This document shows positions 6,600-15,848 of a DNA stretch of 63,721 nt, one piece after another. The notes beneath the pieces are model-generated. The model did not search any database, was not told where the DNA came from, and saw only the letters and a list, made by a program, of their open reading frames with translations. The stretch's first letter is position 1; each line of letters starts with the position of its first letter. This DNA is from an uncultured Oscillospiraceae bacterium (GTDB lineage Bacteria; Bacillota; Clostridia; Oscillospirales; Acutalibacteraceae): assembly GCA_900544715.1 (NCBI GenBank), contig UQWL01000016.1, positions 1 to 63,721 of the forward strand, in the 5' to 3' direction. A program made the translations under genes and the position numbers.

Positions 6600-7997
6600 A
6601 TGAAACAACACATCAAAAAATGGGTATCGGTCATTTTAAGCTGCTGTTTGTGCTTGGGTATTTGGTCTGCTGCTGCTTTCGCCGCAGGCACAGGAGAATT
6701 TGACCCAGCCGGCAACCTGCTGCCCAATCCAGGCATGGAAGAAGGCGGGAGCGATCAGAACGAGTGGCTCTGCGACGATAACACGTTTTCACTGAATCTT
6801 ACGACGGGAAACGACACCTTTGCACCGCATTCTGGCGACAGTTGTATGGGATACCTTCAATACAACAGCGATAAGCCGACACTCATCTATCAGGAAGTCG
6901 AAATTCCGGTTTCAGGCATCTATGAGTTTTCAGGTTACTTCGCAACCATCGCCGAACTGGTAACCATCCGCATTGGCGACAGCACCGTCTCATTTTCGAA
7001 TAACGGCCGCGTATGGGATAAAAAGAACGTGCTCTTTGAAGCCTCCGCTGGAGAGAGTGTTCTGATTGAAATCACTTCACTCGATCCCACTCAGGTTGGC
7101 TTCTGGATGGACGATGTATGCCTGACTTTATGCGAGGGCACTTCCCTGGAAGGTGTTTGGGATGAATGGAATATGGAAGGGGATATTGTTCAAGACCCTG
7201 AAATTGCAATGCAGGGAGAATACTGCGCCTACGTTTCCGGCGGGAACAGCCTGAATTTGATGGGCCCGTCGCTTGAGTCTGGCGAATACATTCTCACGTT
7301 CTCCGTCAGGACGTTGGACGAGAACTCCATTCCATGTGTATTTCGCGTTCACTCCCTCACATCGGGAGAAGTTTATGAGACGGAGCCTATGGAACTGGCC
7401 AATCAATGGAAAAGTGTGACCATACGAATGCAGGATCCAGGAGAAGTCGCATTTGCTATTGAAAATTTTGATGCTCCGGATGTGTTTATCGATAACATTT
7501 CCCTCGTACGATTTGACGATTTCTGGCCGAACCCGGACCCCCAGCCGCAGGAGCTCCTGGCAAACCGCGGCTTTGAAAGCGGCCTATCCGGCTGGATGCA
7601 TCAGGGCGCCTCCCTCGCCCTAACGACCACCTCACAGGCGCATTCCGGCTCGCAGTCGGTCTTCATGGGCTATTTTGCCTCTGAAGCGTTCAACAGCTAT
7701 CTTTCGCAAGACATCACCTCCGGATGCGGAACATACGATTTCTCCGCCTATATCAAAACGGAAACGAACCTGATCGGCACCGGCGCATTCCTGCTGCTGG
7801 AGGCAAAAGACGCAAATGGAAGAATTCTTGCGTCTGCCGCAAGCCCAGCCATCTCCAACTCCAACGGCGCATGGGCCTTTGCCTCGGCAAGGCTCAACGC
7901 GCCTGCCGGAACTAAGACGGTCACGGCAAAAATTGGCGGCTTATACTGCACAGGTGGATTCTATGTGGATGACGCCTCCCTGCAATACAGTAAATAG
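6600..7997 (+). CDS. Secreted protein with carbohydrate-binding-like jelly-roll domains
   Basis: 465 residues with a signal peptide (MKQHIKKWVSVILSCCLCL, cleavage near AFA-A at residue 28). Two CBM_4_9-like modules start with the typical N-terminal strand: NLLPNPGMEEGGSDQNEW (residues 39-56) and ELLANRGFESGLSGWMHQG (about 318-336); a third, shorter galactose-binding-like module lies between them. Each ends in a 'G-x-[FW]-x-[VM]-D-D' strand (GFWMDDVCLTL, GFYVDDASLQY), usual for this fold. No catalytic domain is present. It is probably exported to bind polysaccharide or cell-wall glycan. Start ATG 6600 has AATAGGAGGTG upstream. It stands alone, with a shared terminator after it. Confidence 0.75.
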   Translation: MKQHIKKWVSVILSCCLCLGIWSAAAFAAGTGEFDPAGNLLPNPGMEEGGSDQNEWLCDDNTFSLNLTTGNDTFAPHSGDSCMGYLQYNSDKPTLIYQEVEIPVSGIYEFSGYFATIAELVTIRIGDSTVSFSNNGRVWDKKNVLFEASAGESVLIEITSLDPTQVGFWMDDVCLTLCEGTSLEGVWDEWNMEGDIVQDPEIAMQGEYCAYVSGGNSLNLMGPSLESGEYILTFSVRTLDENSIPCVFRVHSLTSGEVYETEPMELANQWKSVTIRMQDPGEVAFAIENFDAPDVFIDNISLVRFDDFWPNPDPQPQELLANRGFESGLSGWMHQGASLALTTTSQAHSGSQSVFMGYFASEAFNSYLSQDITSGCGTYDFSAYIKTETNLIGTGAFLLLEAKDANGRILASAASPAISNSNGAWAFASARLNAPAGTKTVTAKIGGLYCTGGFYVDDASLQYSK

Positions 7998-8026
7998 GCA
8001 CCAACCGAAATCCTATCTAGCACAAA

Positions 8027-8070
8027 AATAGCCGGCCCGTGGATTGCACCCACAGGCCGGCTATTTCTCT
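8027..8070. terminator. Bidirectional terminator between the jelly-roll gene and ilvE
   Basis: AATAGCCGGCC (8027-8037) pairs with GGCCGGCTATT (8055-8065), T-rich on the plus side and A/T-rich on the other; it serves two converging genes. Confidence 0.8.
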
Positions 8071-8135
8071 TTCAATAGGGCATGAAAAAGTGGCGAGCAT
8101 TGCTGCCCGCCACCGTGCTCTCTTGAAACAGATAT

Positions 8136-9206
8136 TTATTTTACCTCTACCGTCCAGCCGTAGGGATCCGGAAGCTTGCCCCACTGGATACCGGTGAGCG
8201 TATCATAGAGATGCTGGGAGATCGTGCCGATCTCTCCGTTGTTGATCGTCATAACCTTCTCATCCCACTTCAGCTCACCAATCGGGGAGATGACCGCCGC
8301 TGTACCGCTGCCGAAGGCCTCCTTGAGCTTGCCCGCATCCGCCGCCTTAGCAACCTCTTCAATGGAGAGCCTGCGCTCGCTGACCTTGTAGCCCTGCTTT
8401 TTCAACAGCTCAATGCAGGACATGCGCGTTACGCCCGGCAGAATGCTGCCTTGCAGCTCAGGAGTGACGATCTCATCATCGATCACAAAGAATACATTCA
8501 TCGTGCCGACTTCTTCGATGTATTTGCGCTCCACACCGTCAAGCCACAGCACCTGGGTATAGCCGACCTTCTCGGCCTCGTCCTGCGCTTTGAGAGAGGC
8601 GGCGTAGTTGCCGCCCGTTTTGGTGTAGCCCATGCCGCCGCGCACCGCGCGGACATATTTATCCTCCACATAGATTTTCACCGGGTTAAGCCCTTCCGGA
8701 TAATAGGCGCCAACCGGGGAAAGGATGATGGCAAAGAGCAGCTCCTGCGCCGGATGAACGCCAACCTGCGCCTCCGTAGCGAAAATAAACGGACGGATGT
8801 AGAGAGAGGTGCCCTCCGCTGTGGGAATCCAATCCTGATCCACGCTCACGAGCTTTTTGATCGCTTCCACAGCAAACGCCTCATCGATTGCCGGGATGCA
8901 AAGGCGCTCATTCGAGCTGTTCAGGCGGGCCATGTTGCGGTCCGGGCGGAAGAGAAGGATGCGCCCATCCTCCGTGCGGTAAGCCTTCAGGCCCTCAAAA
9001 ACCTCCTGGCCATAATGCAGGCACATCGCGGCGGGATCAAGCTCGATCGGCCCATAGGGAACGATGCGCGGATCGTGCCAGCCCTTGCCCTCGTCATAGT
9101 TCATCAGGAACATATGATCGGTATAGTAATTTCCGAAGCCCAGCCTGGTTTGATCCGTCGGCTTCTGCTTCGGATGCTGTGTGCGCTCAATGGTGATTTC
9201 CTGCAT
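8136..9206 (-). CDS. ilvE: Branched-chain amino acid aminotransferase
   Basis: 356 residues, class IV aminotransferase of the longer (BCAT type II-like) branch. The conserved blocks are LHYGQEVFEGLKAYR, the RPDRNMARLNSSNERLCIP segment, YIRPFIFATE, the PLP lysine in GYTKTGGNYAASL, QVLWLDGVERKYIEEVGTMN, and GSILPGVTRMS with FGSGTAAVISPIG near the C-terminus. It exchanges amino groups between leucine, isoleucine or valine and 2-oxoglutarate in the cytoplasm, the last step of synthesis or the first of degradation. ATG 9206 is preceded by AAAAAGGAGC. No other ilv genes are near, so it is a single-gene unit. Confidence 0.95.
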   Translation of the reverse strand: MQEITIERTQHPKQKPTDQTRLGFGNYYTDHMFLMNYDEGKGWHDPRIVPYGPIELDPAAMCLHYGQEVFEGLKAYRTEDGRILLFRPDRNMARLNSSNERLCIPAIDEAFAVEAIKKLVSVDQDWIPTAEGTSLYIRPFIFATEAQVGVHPAQELLFAIILSPVGAYYPEGLNPVKIYVEDKYVRAVRGGMGYTKTGGNYAASLKAQDEAEKVGYTQVLWLDGVERKYIEEVGTMNVFFVIDDEIVTPELQGSILPGVTRMSCIELLKKQGYKVSERRLSIEEVAKAADAGKLKEAFGSGTAAVISPIGELKWDEKVMTINNGEIGTISQHLYDTLTGIQWGKLPDPYGWTVEVK

Positions 9207-9354
9207 GTCGAACAGCTCCTTTTTGTTCTATTTTCTTTATTATAAGCGTGAAAACCTGCATTTGCAATATTTTCTTAGCCCCTTCCTGCAGTGAAATGCC
9301 GTTTTTGCGCATCTTATATAAAAAATAAAAAAACCAAATGCGGATTATGCCCTA

Positions 9355-9383
9355 TTTACATATAGCTTTCATCATGATATAAT
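9355..9383 (+). promoter_or_regulatory. Promoter of the PTS EIIC gene
   Basis: TTTACA (9355-9360), 17-bp spacer, TATAAT (9378-9383). Predicted start near 9390, leaving a short leader before the TTG start at 9428. Confidence 0.75.
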
Positions 9384-9427
9384 TTTTAAATAGCATAAAT
9401 CTATGCTGCATGAGAGGAGAAAACAAA

Positions 9428-10855
9428 TTGAGAAACGAAGTGATGAAGCTAAAAAAGCATGTTTATCGCGCAACCGGCATCTCCCTGCTGATCCTGCTGT
9501 TCGGCGCGCTGGGGGCTGGATTTTTGTTTGTCGTCGGCAACATTTTCGGCGTACAAATTTTAAAGCCCGGCAGCGCCATCTCCGAAATGCTGTGGCATCT
9601 ATTCTTTTGGGCGACCGACTTTTTCTTTGTCGCCTTTGTTCTGATCCTGTCCTACCTGATCGCGGGGCTCCCTGCCATCGCGCCCGCATTGACGCTGAGC
9701 ATCCTATTTTCCCACTTTGCGGGGCAATATAACGGCGGCGAATTCTCCGTGCCGCTGTACAGCAATTTTTTCACCGTCCCGAATGCCGGAGGAGGCGGTG
9801 TGAACATCGGCTACCTCGGCTATCTTATCATGGCGCTGCTGCTCGGCTACCTCATCAAATATCTGTTCATCCTTTGGGAACGCATCAAGGCAAAGCTCGG
9901 CCCGAAGCTTGACCGGCCCGTAGCCGCGCTGGGCAAAAAAATAAAACCTCTCGCCGAGCTGGACGGCACCACGGTGATCGGCCTGCCGGACTTCTTGGTT
10001 TATGTGCTCATCATGCCGGTAATTGCGGCGGCGGTGACCTATCTTGTGATCAACTATGGGATCGCTGTTCCCTTCAACGCGCTGGCGGATGCCTTGCAGC
10101 CGGTGTTGAAGGAGGCATGGGGCACCTCCCCTGCTCTCGGCGGGCTGATGATGGGCGCGATGGTCGGCTTCGATACGATCGGCCCCGTCTCAGCGGCGGC
10201 CTTCTCTGTGGCGACGGATGCCGCCGTTGCGGGCAACACGGCGCTGATGACCACCTTCGGCCTCTGCTTTGCGGCGACGGGCTGGATTCCGCTGTTCGCC
10301 TGGCTGCTCCATTTGATCACTAAAAAGGGCCCACACTTCGACGGGGACGACGCAAACCTCGCCATGTCCGGCCCAATCAACGCCTTCTTTGACAACATGA
10401 AGCTCACCGTTATCTTTGCCGCGCCCTATGCCTGCCGAGATCCATTTCGGGTGATCCCCTGCTACGTTCTCACCTGCTCGCTGACCGGGCTGCTCAGCGG
10501 AGCGGCGGGGCTTGCGAACACGCTCTATACCGCGCCAGAAAAAATCGCCCTGTTTTTGGAGGGCGACTGGTATACCTCCTTCCTCCAGCCGATGCGTTCC
10601 ATCTCCCACACGCCGCACGGCATTCTGATGCCGGTAATCGTCGGCGCGTGCGCAATTCTGGGCGGCGCGGTGCTGCTGCTGTGGAAAACAAAGGCCACGA
10701 AACGCCAGCAGGCGAAGGGAACCTATGTGGAAATGCGCGGCGACGTCGGCGGCGAGATGATCCGCCTTGCGAAACAATGGGGCACAAAAAAGCAGGATCC
10801 CGCACAAACAGCGAAGGACGAAGAAAATGACATGCTGGCAGTGAATCTCAAATAG
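9428..10855 (+). CDS. PTS EIIC protein, fructose-like family, without EIIA/EIIB domains
   Basis: 475 residues from TTG 9428, which has GAGAGGAG at the ideal distance; an ATG at 9410 overlaps that site and ATG 9443 is too far. About nine or ten membrane helices. The segment LGGLMMGAMVGFDTIGPVSAAAFSVATDAA matches the substrate-binding GGPVNKAA region of fructose-family EIIC, and a preceding PFNALADAL helix also fits. It would move a sugar across the membrane with phosphorylation by a partner EIIB. No EIIA or EIIB is fused or adjacent, so it must borrow one or work otherwise. The hydrophilic C-terminal 70 residues are lineage-specific. Substrate unknown. Confidence 0.75.
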   Translation: MRNEVMKLKKHVYRATGISLLILLFGALGAGFLFVVGNIFGVQILKPGSAISEMLWHLFFWATDFFFVAFVLILSYLIAGLPAIAPALTLSILFSHFAGQYNGGEFSVPLYSNFFTVPNAGGGGVNIGYLGYLIMALLLGYLIKYLFILWERIKAKLGPKLDRPVAALGKKIKPLAELDGTTVIGLPDFLVYVLIMPVIAAAVTYLVINYGIAVPFNALADALQPVLKEAWGTSPALGGLMMGAMVGFDTIGPVSAAAFSVATDAAVAGNTALMTTFGLCFAATGWIPLFAWLLHLITKKGPHFDGDDANLAMSGPINAFFDNMKLTVIFAAPYACRDPFRVIPCYVLTCSLTGLLSGAAGLANTLYTAPEKIALFLEGDWYTSFLQPMRSISHTPHGILMPVIVGACAILGGAVLLLWKTKATKRQQAKGTYVEMRGDVGGEMIRLAKQWGTKKQDPAQTAKDEENDMLAVNLK

Positions 10856-10942
10856 CTATTACCAACGCGCAAACAGCCCTCCGTTTGAAGATTCAGAAAG
10901 CATGTCTTGAAACTGCCGGCAAATTTGAAATCCAACAAAAAC

Positions 10943-10990
10943 GCCGCCGTATGGGATCGTGACAGTATCCCATACGGCGGACTGTTTTTT
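10943..10990. terminator. Bidirectional terminator, converging genes
   Basis: GCCGCCGTATGGGAT (10943-10957) pairs with ATCCCATACGGCGG (10967-10980); TTTTTT follows on the plus strand and TTTTTG on the minus. Confidence 0.88.
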
Positions 10991-11009
10991 ACGATTCAGC
11001 TGCCAAATA

Positions 11010-11642
11010 TTATGAGAACGTATGGGCCTTTACGAGCTGCTGGTAGGTTGCCACAGGCACCTTATAGCAGGTTAGCTTCCCATTTTCCTTCACCACAATA
11101 TAACCTGCCTGCTCCAAATCTCCGCATAGCCCCAATTCCAATTGAACCTCACCATTCATTTGAAGAAGCAGCGTGTAATAAGGGGCAGAGGGGAGCGTTT
11201 TGATTGCCCAGGAGTCTTTTGTCATCGTCCATATTTTCTGCTGTACCGCCTTGAGAACTGGAGCCATCTCCTCCTGCGTTTTTAATTCATAGGTTTTTCC
11301 CGCTTGTTTATCTGACGCCACGCTTCCGTTTGCCCGATAAACAATGCAGTCAATCGCTCCCGCCTGTTTGGCGGAAAACAGCGCGACCGCCTGCACCGCA
11401 TGTTGTGCAGCCGAAGTGGAAGCCGGAGCTGCATCGGTAGAGGGAACATTTGGGATTTCCGTAGCCGTAGCGCTCGGCCGCGTCACGCTTTGTTCTGATG
11501 ACGCTCCCGCCGCCTTTTGGGAGACGGATTCGGCTGCACTGCGATCGGACGGCGTTTCTGCTGGCTTTTGCTCTGCGCCCTGGCAAGCCGCGCAGGCAAG
11601 CATGAGGCAAAGGCAAAGTCCGATCAGGAATAATTTTTTCAT
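11010..11642 (-). CDS. Lipoprotein of unknown function
   Basis: 210 residues. The signal MKKLFLIGLCLCLMLACAAC ends in a lipobox with the modified Cys at residue 20. A Ser/Ala/Thr-rich linker (about residues 25-80) leads to a compact domain (85-210) with KTYELKTQEEMAPVLKAVQQ, YYTLLLQMNGEVQLELGLC and YIVVKENGKLTCYKV strands. It is expected on the outer face of the membrane. No family is recognised. ATG 11642 has GGAAAGGAAGGTG upstream. It is a single gene between terminators. Confidence 0.7.
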   Translation of the reverse strand: MKKLFLIGLCLCLMLACAACQGAEQKPAETPSDRSAAESVSQKAAGASSEQSVTRPSATATEIPNVPSTDAAPASTSAAQHAVQAVALFSAKQAGAIDCIVYRANGSVASDKQAGKTYELKTQEEMAPVLKAVQQKIWTMTKDSWAIKTLPSAPYYTLLLQMNGEVQLELGLCGDLEQAGYIVVKENGKLTCYKVPVATYQQLVKAHTFS

Positions 11643-11854
11643 CGTAAAAGTTCACCTTCCTTTCCGAATTGCTCTGCAACACGTTTCGGCTTTTCTTCTA
11701 CTTTTATGATACGATTCCGGCGGTAAAAAAGATAGGGGAATTCTCCACAAGGATTCCTCCATAATTTATACGGCCTGCACGATAACTGTTTTTCTGCTTT
11801 TTTGTTGCAACATTCCTGTTCAACACGCACACTTATCATAAATGGCCATTGTGC

Positions 11855-12709
11855 TTATCCTCTCACTCCATGCGTTTTACGAAGGATATCTAAGGTATGG
11901 TCGGAAAGGCCGGTTACATCCGGCCGCTCGCAAATACTAAAATGATACCGCAGATAGAGGTTGAACGTTTCCTGATCCATTGCGTCAATCTGCTTCAGAA
12001 AATAGTTCGCCATCAGATCCGTTGCGAGGAAGTGCAGGCGCTCCACCGGCAGACCGGCAATCAATTCGTCAATATCCTCTTTTCGATACAGTTCAAAGAT
12101 GAGGGATGGATTCGAGAGGCAGTGAAACGTTTTCGCATCGATGATTCCATTTTCCAGCCCTTTTTGAATGTTTTTCTTCAGAAAGCCCCAGTTGAAAATG
12201 GTCGCCTCATTCATACAATAGGCAAAAAATATAACACCGCCTGTTTTCGTCACCCGCAGTGCCTCAGAAACCGCCTTGCGCTTATCCTCCTTGTCAAACA
12301 GGTGGTAAAGCGGCCCTAGAATCAGCGTCATATCAAACGTTTCATCCGCATAAAACGAGAGATCCATGGCATTCCCCTGCCGCAGGTTGATCGATAAATC
12401 CCGTGGAATCCGGCTTCGAAACACCTCAATATTATGCTCTACAAGCTCTACCGCATCCACTGTAAACCCCTTCTTTGCCAAAGCGATCGAGTAGCGCCCC
12501 GTTCCCGCGCCCACCTCCAGCACGCGCATGCCCGCCTTCAAATAGCGCTCAATATAACGCATCGTCGTCAGGAATTCCACCTGCCCATGTTGTGTCGAAA
12601 AACGGGCCTGCTCATCGTATTGCTCGTAGTGCGCCTTAATATAGCCTGACAACGTTTGCGGCTCTGATGCCTTCTTCTTGGGAAAGCGTCGAAACAGCCT
12701 TTTCTTCAT
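11855..12709 (-). CDS. Class I SAM-dependent methyltransferase
   Basis: 284 residues from ATG 12709 (AAAGGAG upstream; a longer frame lacks a site). Motif I is MRVLEVGAGTGRYSIALAKKG (about residues 60-80), followed by VDAVELVEHNIEVF (acidic motif II), QGNAMDLSFYADETFDMTLILGPLYHL (motif IV) and ALRVTKTGGVIFF (motif VI). This is a Methyltransf_11/25 Rossmann fold using S-adenosylmethionine. The basic N-terminus (MKKRLFRRFPKKKASE) may bind nucleic acid or membrane. The C-terminal third with YHFSICERPDVTGLSDHTLDILRK is typical of uncharacterised Firmicute members. Substrate unknown. Confidence 0.85.
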   Translation of the reverse strand: MKKRLFRRFPKKKASEPQTLSGYIKAHYEQYDEQARFSTQHGQVEFLTTMRYIERYLKAGMRVLEVGAGTGRYSIALAKKGFTVDAVELVEHNIEVFRSRIPRDLSINLRQGNAMDLSFYADETFDMTLILGPLYHLFDKEDKRKAVSEALRVTKTGGVIFFAYCMNEATIFNWGFLKKNIQKGLENGIIDAKTFHCLSNPSLIFELYRKEDIDELIAGLPVERLHFLATDLMANYFLKQIDAMDQETFNLYLRYHFSICERPDVTGLSDHTLDILRKTHGVRG

Positions 12710-12790
12710 GTGTCTTTCTCCTTTCTTGTTGAACAGCACGCCTCCATGGGGACAAACTGTAAAAAAGCGTGGCTTCGGGCGAATATATGA

Positions 12791-12835
12791 AGGCTCAGAT
12801 GCAGCCTGCGGGTATCTTCCTGCGCATCTGAGCCT
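12791..12835. terminator. Hairpin at the end of the trp ABC operon
   Basis: AGGCTCAGATGC (12791-12802) pairs with GCATCTGAGCCT (12824-12835), 22 bp beyond the ATPase stop. The U-tract is poor, so termination may be partial. Confidence 0.55.
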
Positions 12836-12856
12836 AAAACTTTCTTTAATTTGAAT

Positions 12857-13630
12857 TTAATTCCCGCACTCCACGCTAATTTCATTAAACACCTTGAGCA
12901 GCGCGTCAATTTCCAGCTTCTGCTTCTCCTCCCCGCTCACATCGAGCACACAGCGGCCCTCGTGCATCATCACAAGGCGGTTGCCGTATTCCAACGCAAA
13001 GCGCAGGTTATGCGTGACCATGAGGGAGGTCACCTGTTTTTCCTTCACGAGTTTATCCGTAATGCGCATCACGGTCTCGGAGGATTTCGGATCGAGCGCG
13101 GCGGTGTGCTCGTCGAGGATCAAAAGCTCAATGTCCGTCATATTGGCGAGAATCAGCGCAAGCGCCTGCCGCTGGCCACCGGAGAGCGTGCCGGCCTTCA
13201 CATTCAGCCGGTCCTCCAAACCCATGCCGCAGGTTTCGAGCAAGGTGCGATAATAGTCCATCCGGCGCTTATTCACTCCACGGGTCAGGCCGTAGGCTTT
13301 ATGTTTATTATCCGCCAACGCCATATTTTCGAGAATCGTCAGCTCATCGCAGGTGCCCTTTTTCGGGTCCTGAAACACGCGGCCAATCTTGTCCGCGCGT
13401 TTGAATTCCGTCATGCGGGTGATGTCCTGATCCTTAAAAAAGACCTTGCCGCCTTCGACAGGCAGGGAGCCGCAAATGATATTCAAAAGCGTCGTCTTGC
13501 CGGAGCCGTTGGAGCCGACGATGGAGACAAATTCGCCTTTTTGCACTTCAAAGCTGAACTGGTCAAAAAGCGTCGTTTCATCCGGTGTGCCGATGTGGAA
13601 TTTTTTTGTGATCTGGTCAAGCTTTAGCAT
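12857..13630 (-). CDS. ABC transporter ATP-binding protein, tryptophan importer
   Basis: 257 residues from ATG 13630, which overlaps the end of the permease by 14 bp. Walker A VGSNGSGKTTLLN, Q-loop RVFQDPKKG, signature LSGGQRQALAL, Walker B LLILDEHTAALDPK and the H-loop MVTHNLRFAL are all present. The sequence HTAALDP in place of the usual EPTxxLDP keeps the catalytic Glu-like position as E in DEH. It belongs to the three-part import system with the permease at 13617 and binding protein at 14703 (TrpXYZ/YtlC-like type). The UGG T-box upstream of the operon assigns it to tryptophan. Confidence 0.88.
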   Translation of the reverse strand: MLKLDQITKKFHIGTPDETTLFDQFSFEVQKGEFVSIVGSNGSGKTTLLNIICGSLPVEGGKVFFKDQDITRMTEFKRADKIGRVFQDPKKGTCDELTILENMALADNKHKAYGLTRGVNKRRMDYYRTLLETCGMGLEDRLNVKAGTLSGGQRQALALILANMTDIELLILDEHTAALDPKSSETVMRITDKLVKEKQVTSLMVTHNLRFALEYGNRLVMMHEGRCVLDVSGEEKQKLEIDALLKVFNEISVECGN

Positions 13631-14540
13631 GGCGCGCGCCCCCCTTTCTGCCGAACATCGTGGTGGAAAGCAATGCAAGCGTGAAGATCACTGCCATCAA
13701 AAGCTTTAAATACTGTGTGGGCAAGCCCAGCGCGAGCGCGATGGAAAGGCACGCCTTATAGAGGATCGCACCAAGCAGCACCTTGCTGGTTGCACGCAGG
13801 AAGCGCACACGGCGGAACAGGCTCAGCCCGATGATGACGGATGCAAGGCCAATCACCACCATGCCGACGCCCATCTGCAAATCGGCGGAGCCCTTCTGCT
13901 GCGCGATGATCGAGCCAGCCATGGCGGCGAAGCCGTTGCCGATGGCGAGGCCGAGAATCTTGGAGGAGCCAGGGCTGCGCGCGAGCATCGTGACATACTG
14001 CTCATTGTTGCCCGCGGCCCGCAGCAGCAGGCCGGATTTGGTGGAGAGGAACCAATCGAGCGCATATTTGCAGACAATTGCAATCACCAGCGCCACGATG
14101 ATGGGCCGCAGCGTATAGCCGCCTACTGATTCCGGCAAGAGGGACGCGGGTGCGCTCGAGAAGATCGTGGGCGAGGTAAAGAACGAAACGAGCGATAAGC
14201 CTCCCGTCCCCTTCATCACCAGCACCAGGTTGATAGAAAGCAGCGCGGTCATCACCAGGATGCCGCACAGCAGCGGCCGGATTTTAAGCTTCACATTCAA
14301 AAGCCCGGTCACGCAGCCCGCCAGCGCGCCCACCACAAAGGAGAACAGGACGCACAGCCAGGGGTTGAAACCCTGCAAAATCAGTACGCCTGTGAGCACC
14401 GCGCCCAGCGGCACCGTACCGTCGACGGACAAATCCGGGAAATCCAGGATGCTATAGGTGATGTACACGCCATAGGCGAGGATCGCATAGACGAACCCTT
14501 CCTCCAGCGTGGCCTTCAAAATGCCAAACAGTTCATTCAT
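13617..14540 (-). CDS. ABC transporter permease, tryptophan importer
   Basis: About 307 residues with eight or nine membrane helices; family BPD_transp_2 (branched-chain/ribose-type permease). ILDFPDLSVDGTVPLGA and GNGFAAMAGSIIAQQKG are hallmarks of the group that pairs with ABC_sub_bind lipoproteins. ATG 14540 was chosen; a TTG at 14552 is also possible, and neither has a strong site. The gene lies between the binding protein and the ATPase and overlaps the latter. A terminator-like hairpin separates it from the binding-protein gene. A single permease gene implies a homodimer. Confidence 0.88.
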   Translation of the reverse strand: MNELFGILKATLEEGFVYAILAYGVYITYSILDFPDLSVDGTVPLGAVLTGVLILQGFNPWLCVLFSFVVGALAGCVTGLLNVKLKIRPLLCGILVMTALLSINLVLVMKGTGGLSLVSFFTSPTIFSSAPASLLPESVGGYTLRPIIVALVIAIVCKYALDWFLSTKSGLLLRAAGNNEQYVTMLARSPGSSKILGLAIGNGFAAMAGSIIAQQKGSADLQMGVGMVVIGLASVIIGLSLFRRVRFLRATSKVLLGAILYKACLSIALALGLPTQYLKLLMAVIFTLALLSTTMFGRKGGARHAKA

Positions 14541-14635
14541 TTGGGAACCCAACTTTCCGATTACAGATGTCAGATCACGGACAGCGGGCGTCAGGTTTAG
14601 CCGTTTTATACTAGACGCCTGATCTCCAGAATCTG

Positions 14636-14678
14636 AAAAAAGAGACCTATGGGCTGGCGCGGAACCCCACGCCAGCCC
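14636..14678 (-). terminator. Terminator-like hairpin inside the trp ABC operon
   Basis: GGGCTGGCG (14651-14659) pairs with CGCCAGCCC (14670-14678); on the minus strand TCTCTTTTTT follows. It lies after the binding-protein stop and before the permease, and would lower permease/ATPase mRNA relative to the binding protein. Confidence 0.65.
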
Positions 14679-14702
14679 GAATGATCCAATGCTGCAAGCC
14701 CA

Positions 14703-15728
14703 TCAGGAGGCAGTCGTCACCTTCTGCGCATCCTTGTAGGCATCCGGCAGCGTCAGCTTGAATTTCGCAAGCACATCGCTGTTATAGACCGGGGCGCTAT
14801 CCTTCACGCGGGCAACCGAAATGCTGCCCGCATCCACGCCGCCGAGCACCTGGCCCGCGAGCTTGCCCGTCTCCTCCCCGAGGGCGACGTAATCGAGGCT
14901 CTCAGAGGCAAGACAGCCCTTTTCCACCTGCTCGATCTCCGAGCCGTATACCGGGATACCCGCTTCATTCGCTTTCGCCAGTAGCACACCGAGGTTATTG
15001 ACCACGTTGTTATCTGTAAAATTATTGATGCAATCCACCTTCGCGGCAAGCGTTGCAGCGGCCTGCGGGATATCGGCCGCGCTCTGCACGCCCATATCCA
15101 CAATCTCAAAGCCGTATTTCGGCGCGAGCTCTTTGAACTGCTTTAAGTGGGAAACGGAGTTCGCCTCGCTCGTCGTGTAGAGGATGCCGATCTTTTTCGC
15201 TTCCGGCTGGAGGGCGCGGATCATCTTCATCTGCGCTTCCAGGTTCAGTAGGTCGGTGGTGCCGGTTGTGTTGTTGCCTGGCTTGTCGAGGGAGGTAACG
15301 AGCTTTGCAGCCACCGGGTCGGATACCGCGCAGAACACCGTGGGGATATTGGCGCCGCGCGCCGCGCTGTAAGCGGCCGTTGCGGCGGGTGTTGCGATGC
15401 CGATGATGAGATCATATTTCTGAGCTGCCATATTGTTGGCGATCTGCGTTGCCATCTGATCCTCGCCGTTGGCGTTTTGGAAGTCAATCTTCGCTGTTTC
15501 GCCGTCTTTATAGCCTGCCTTTTCCAAGCCCTGAATCAGGCCCTTATAGCAATTGTCCAGCGAGGCGTGCGGCGCATACTGGATGATGCCGATTTTTTTC
15601 ACGTCGCCGGAGGCCGCGCCCCCATTCTGGCTCTCTTCTCCTGTGCCTTTCCCTGCGCAGGCGGCAAATGCGCACACGATCAGGATCGCGCTCATCGCAA
15701 GGGCAAATACTTTCGTAAACTTTTTCAT
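14703..15728 (-). CDS. trpX: ABC transporter substrate-binding lipoprotein, tryptophan importer
   Basis: 341 residues from ATG 15728 with AGGAAAG upstream. Signal MKKFTKVFALAMSAILIVC and lipobox FAAC give a lipid-anchored receptor. The ABC_sub_bind fold shows KKIGIIQYAPHASLDNCYKG at the start, DLIIGIATPAATAAYSAAR, IPTVFCAVSDPVAAKLV, a hinge at GILYTTSEANS and IPVYGSEIEQVEKGCLASESLDY. This family covers the TrpX receptors of Firmicutes. The gene is the first after a T-box with specifier UGG, so tryptophan is the likely ligand. Gene symbol by context; family secure. Confidence 0.85.
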   Translation of the reverse strand: MKKFTKVFALAMSAILIVCAFAACAGKGTGEESQNGGAASGDVKKIGIIQYAPHASLDNCYKGLIQGLEKAGYKDGETAKIDFQNANGEDQMATQIANNMAAQKYDLIIGIATPAATAAYSAARGANIPTVFCAVSDPVAAKLVTSLDKPGNNTTGTTDLLNLEAQMKMIRALQPEAKKIGILYTTSEANSVSHLKQFKELAPKYGFEIVDMGVQSAADIPQAAATLAAKVDCINNFTDNNVVNNLGVLLAKANEAGIPVYGSEIEQVEKGCLASESLDYVALGEETGKLAGQVLGGVDAGSISVARVKDSAPVYNSDVLAKFKLTLPDAYKDAQKVTTAS

Positions 15729-15848
15729 GCTGATCTTTCCTTTCTGAACTCTTTTAATCAAAATAATGGCTTTGACCGGCGTGAGGTTGCTTCCCTCTGC
15801 GCCATCGCTTACCCGGAACGCTCATGCCGCTCCCTCCTGATCCTCATT

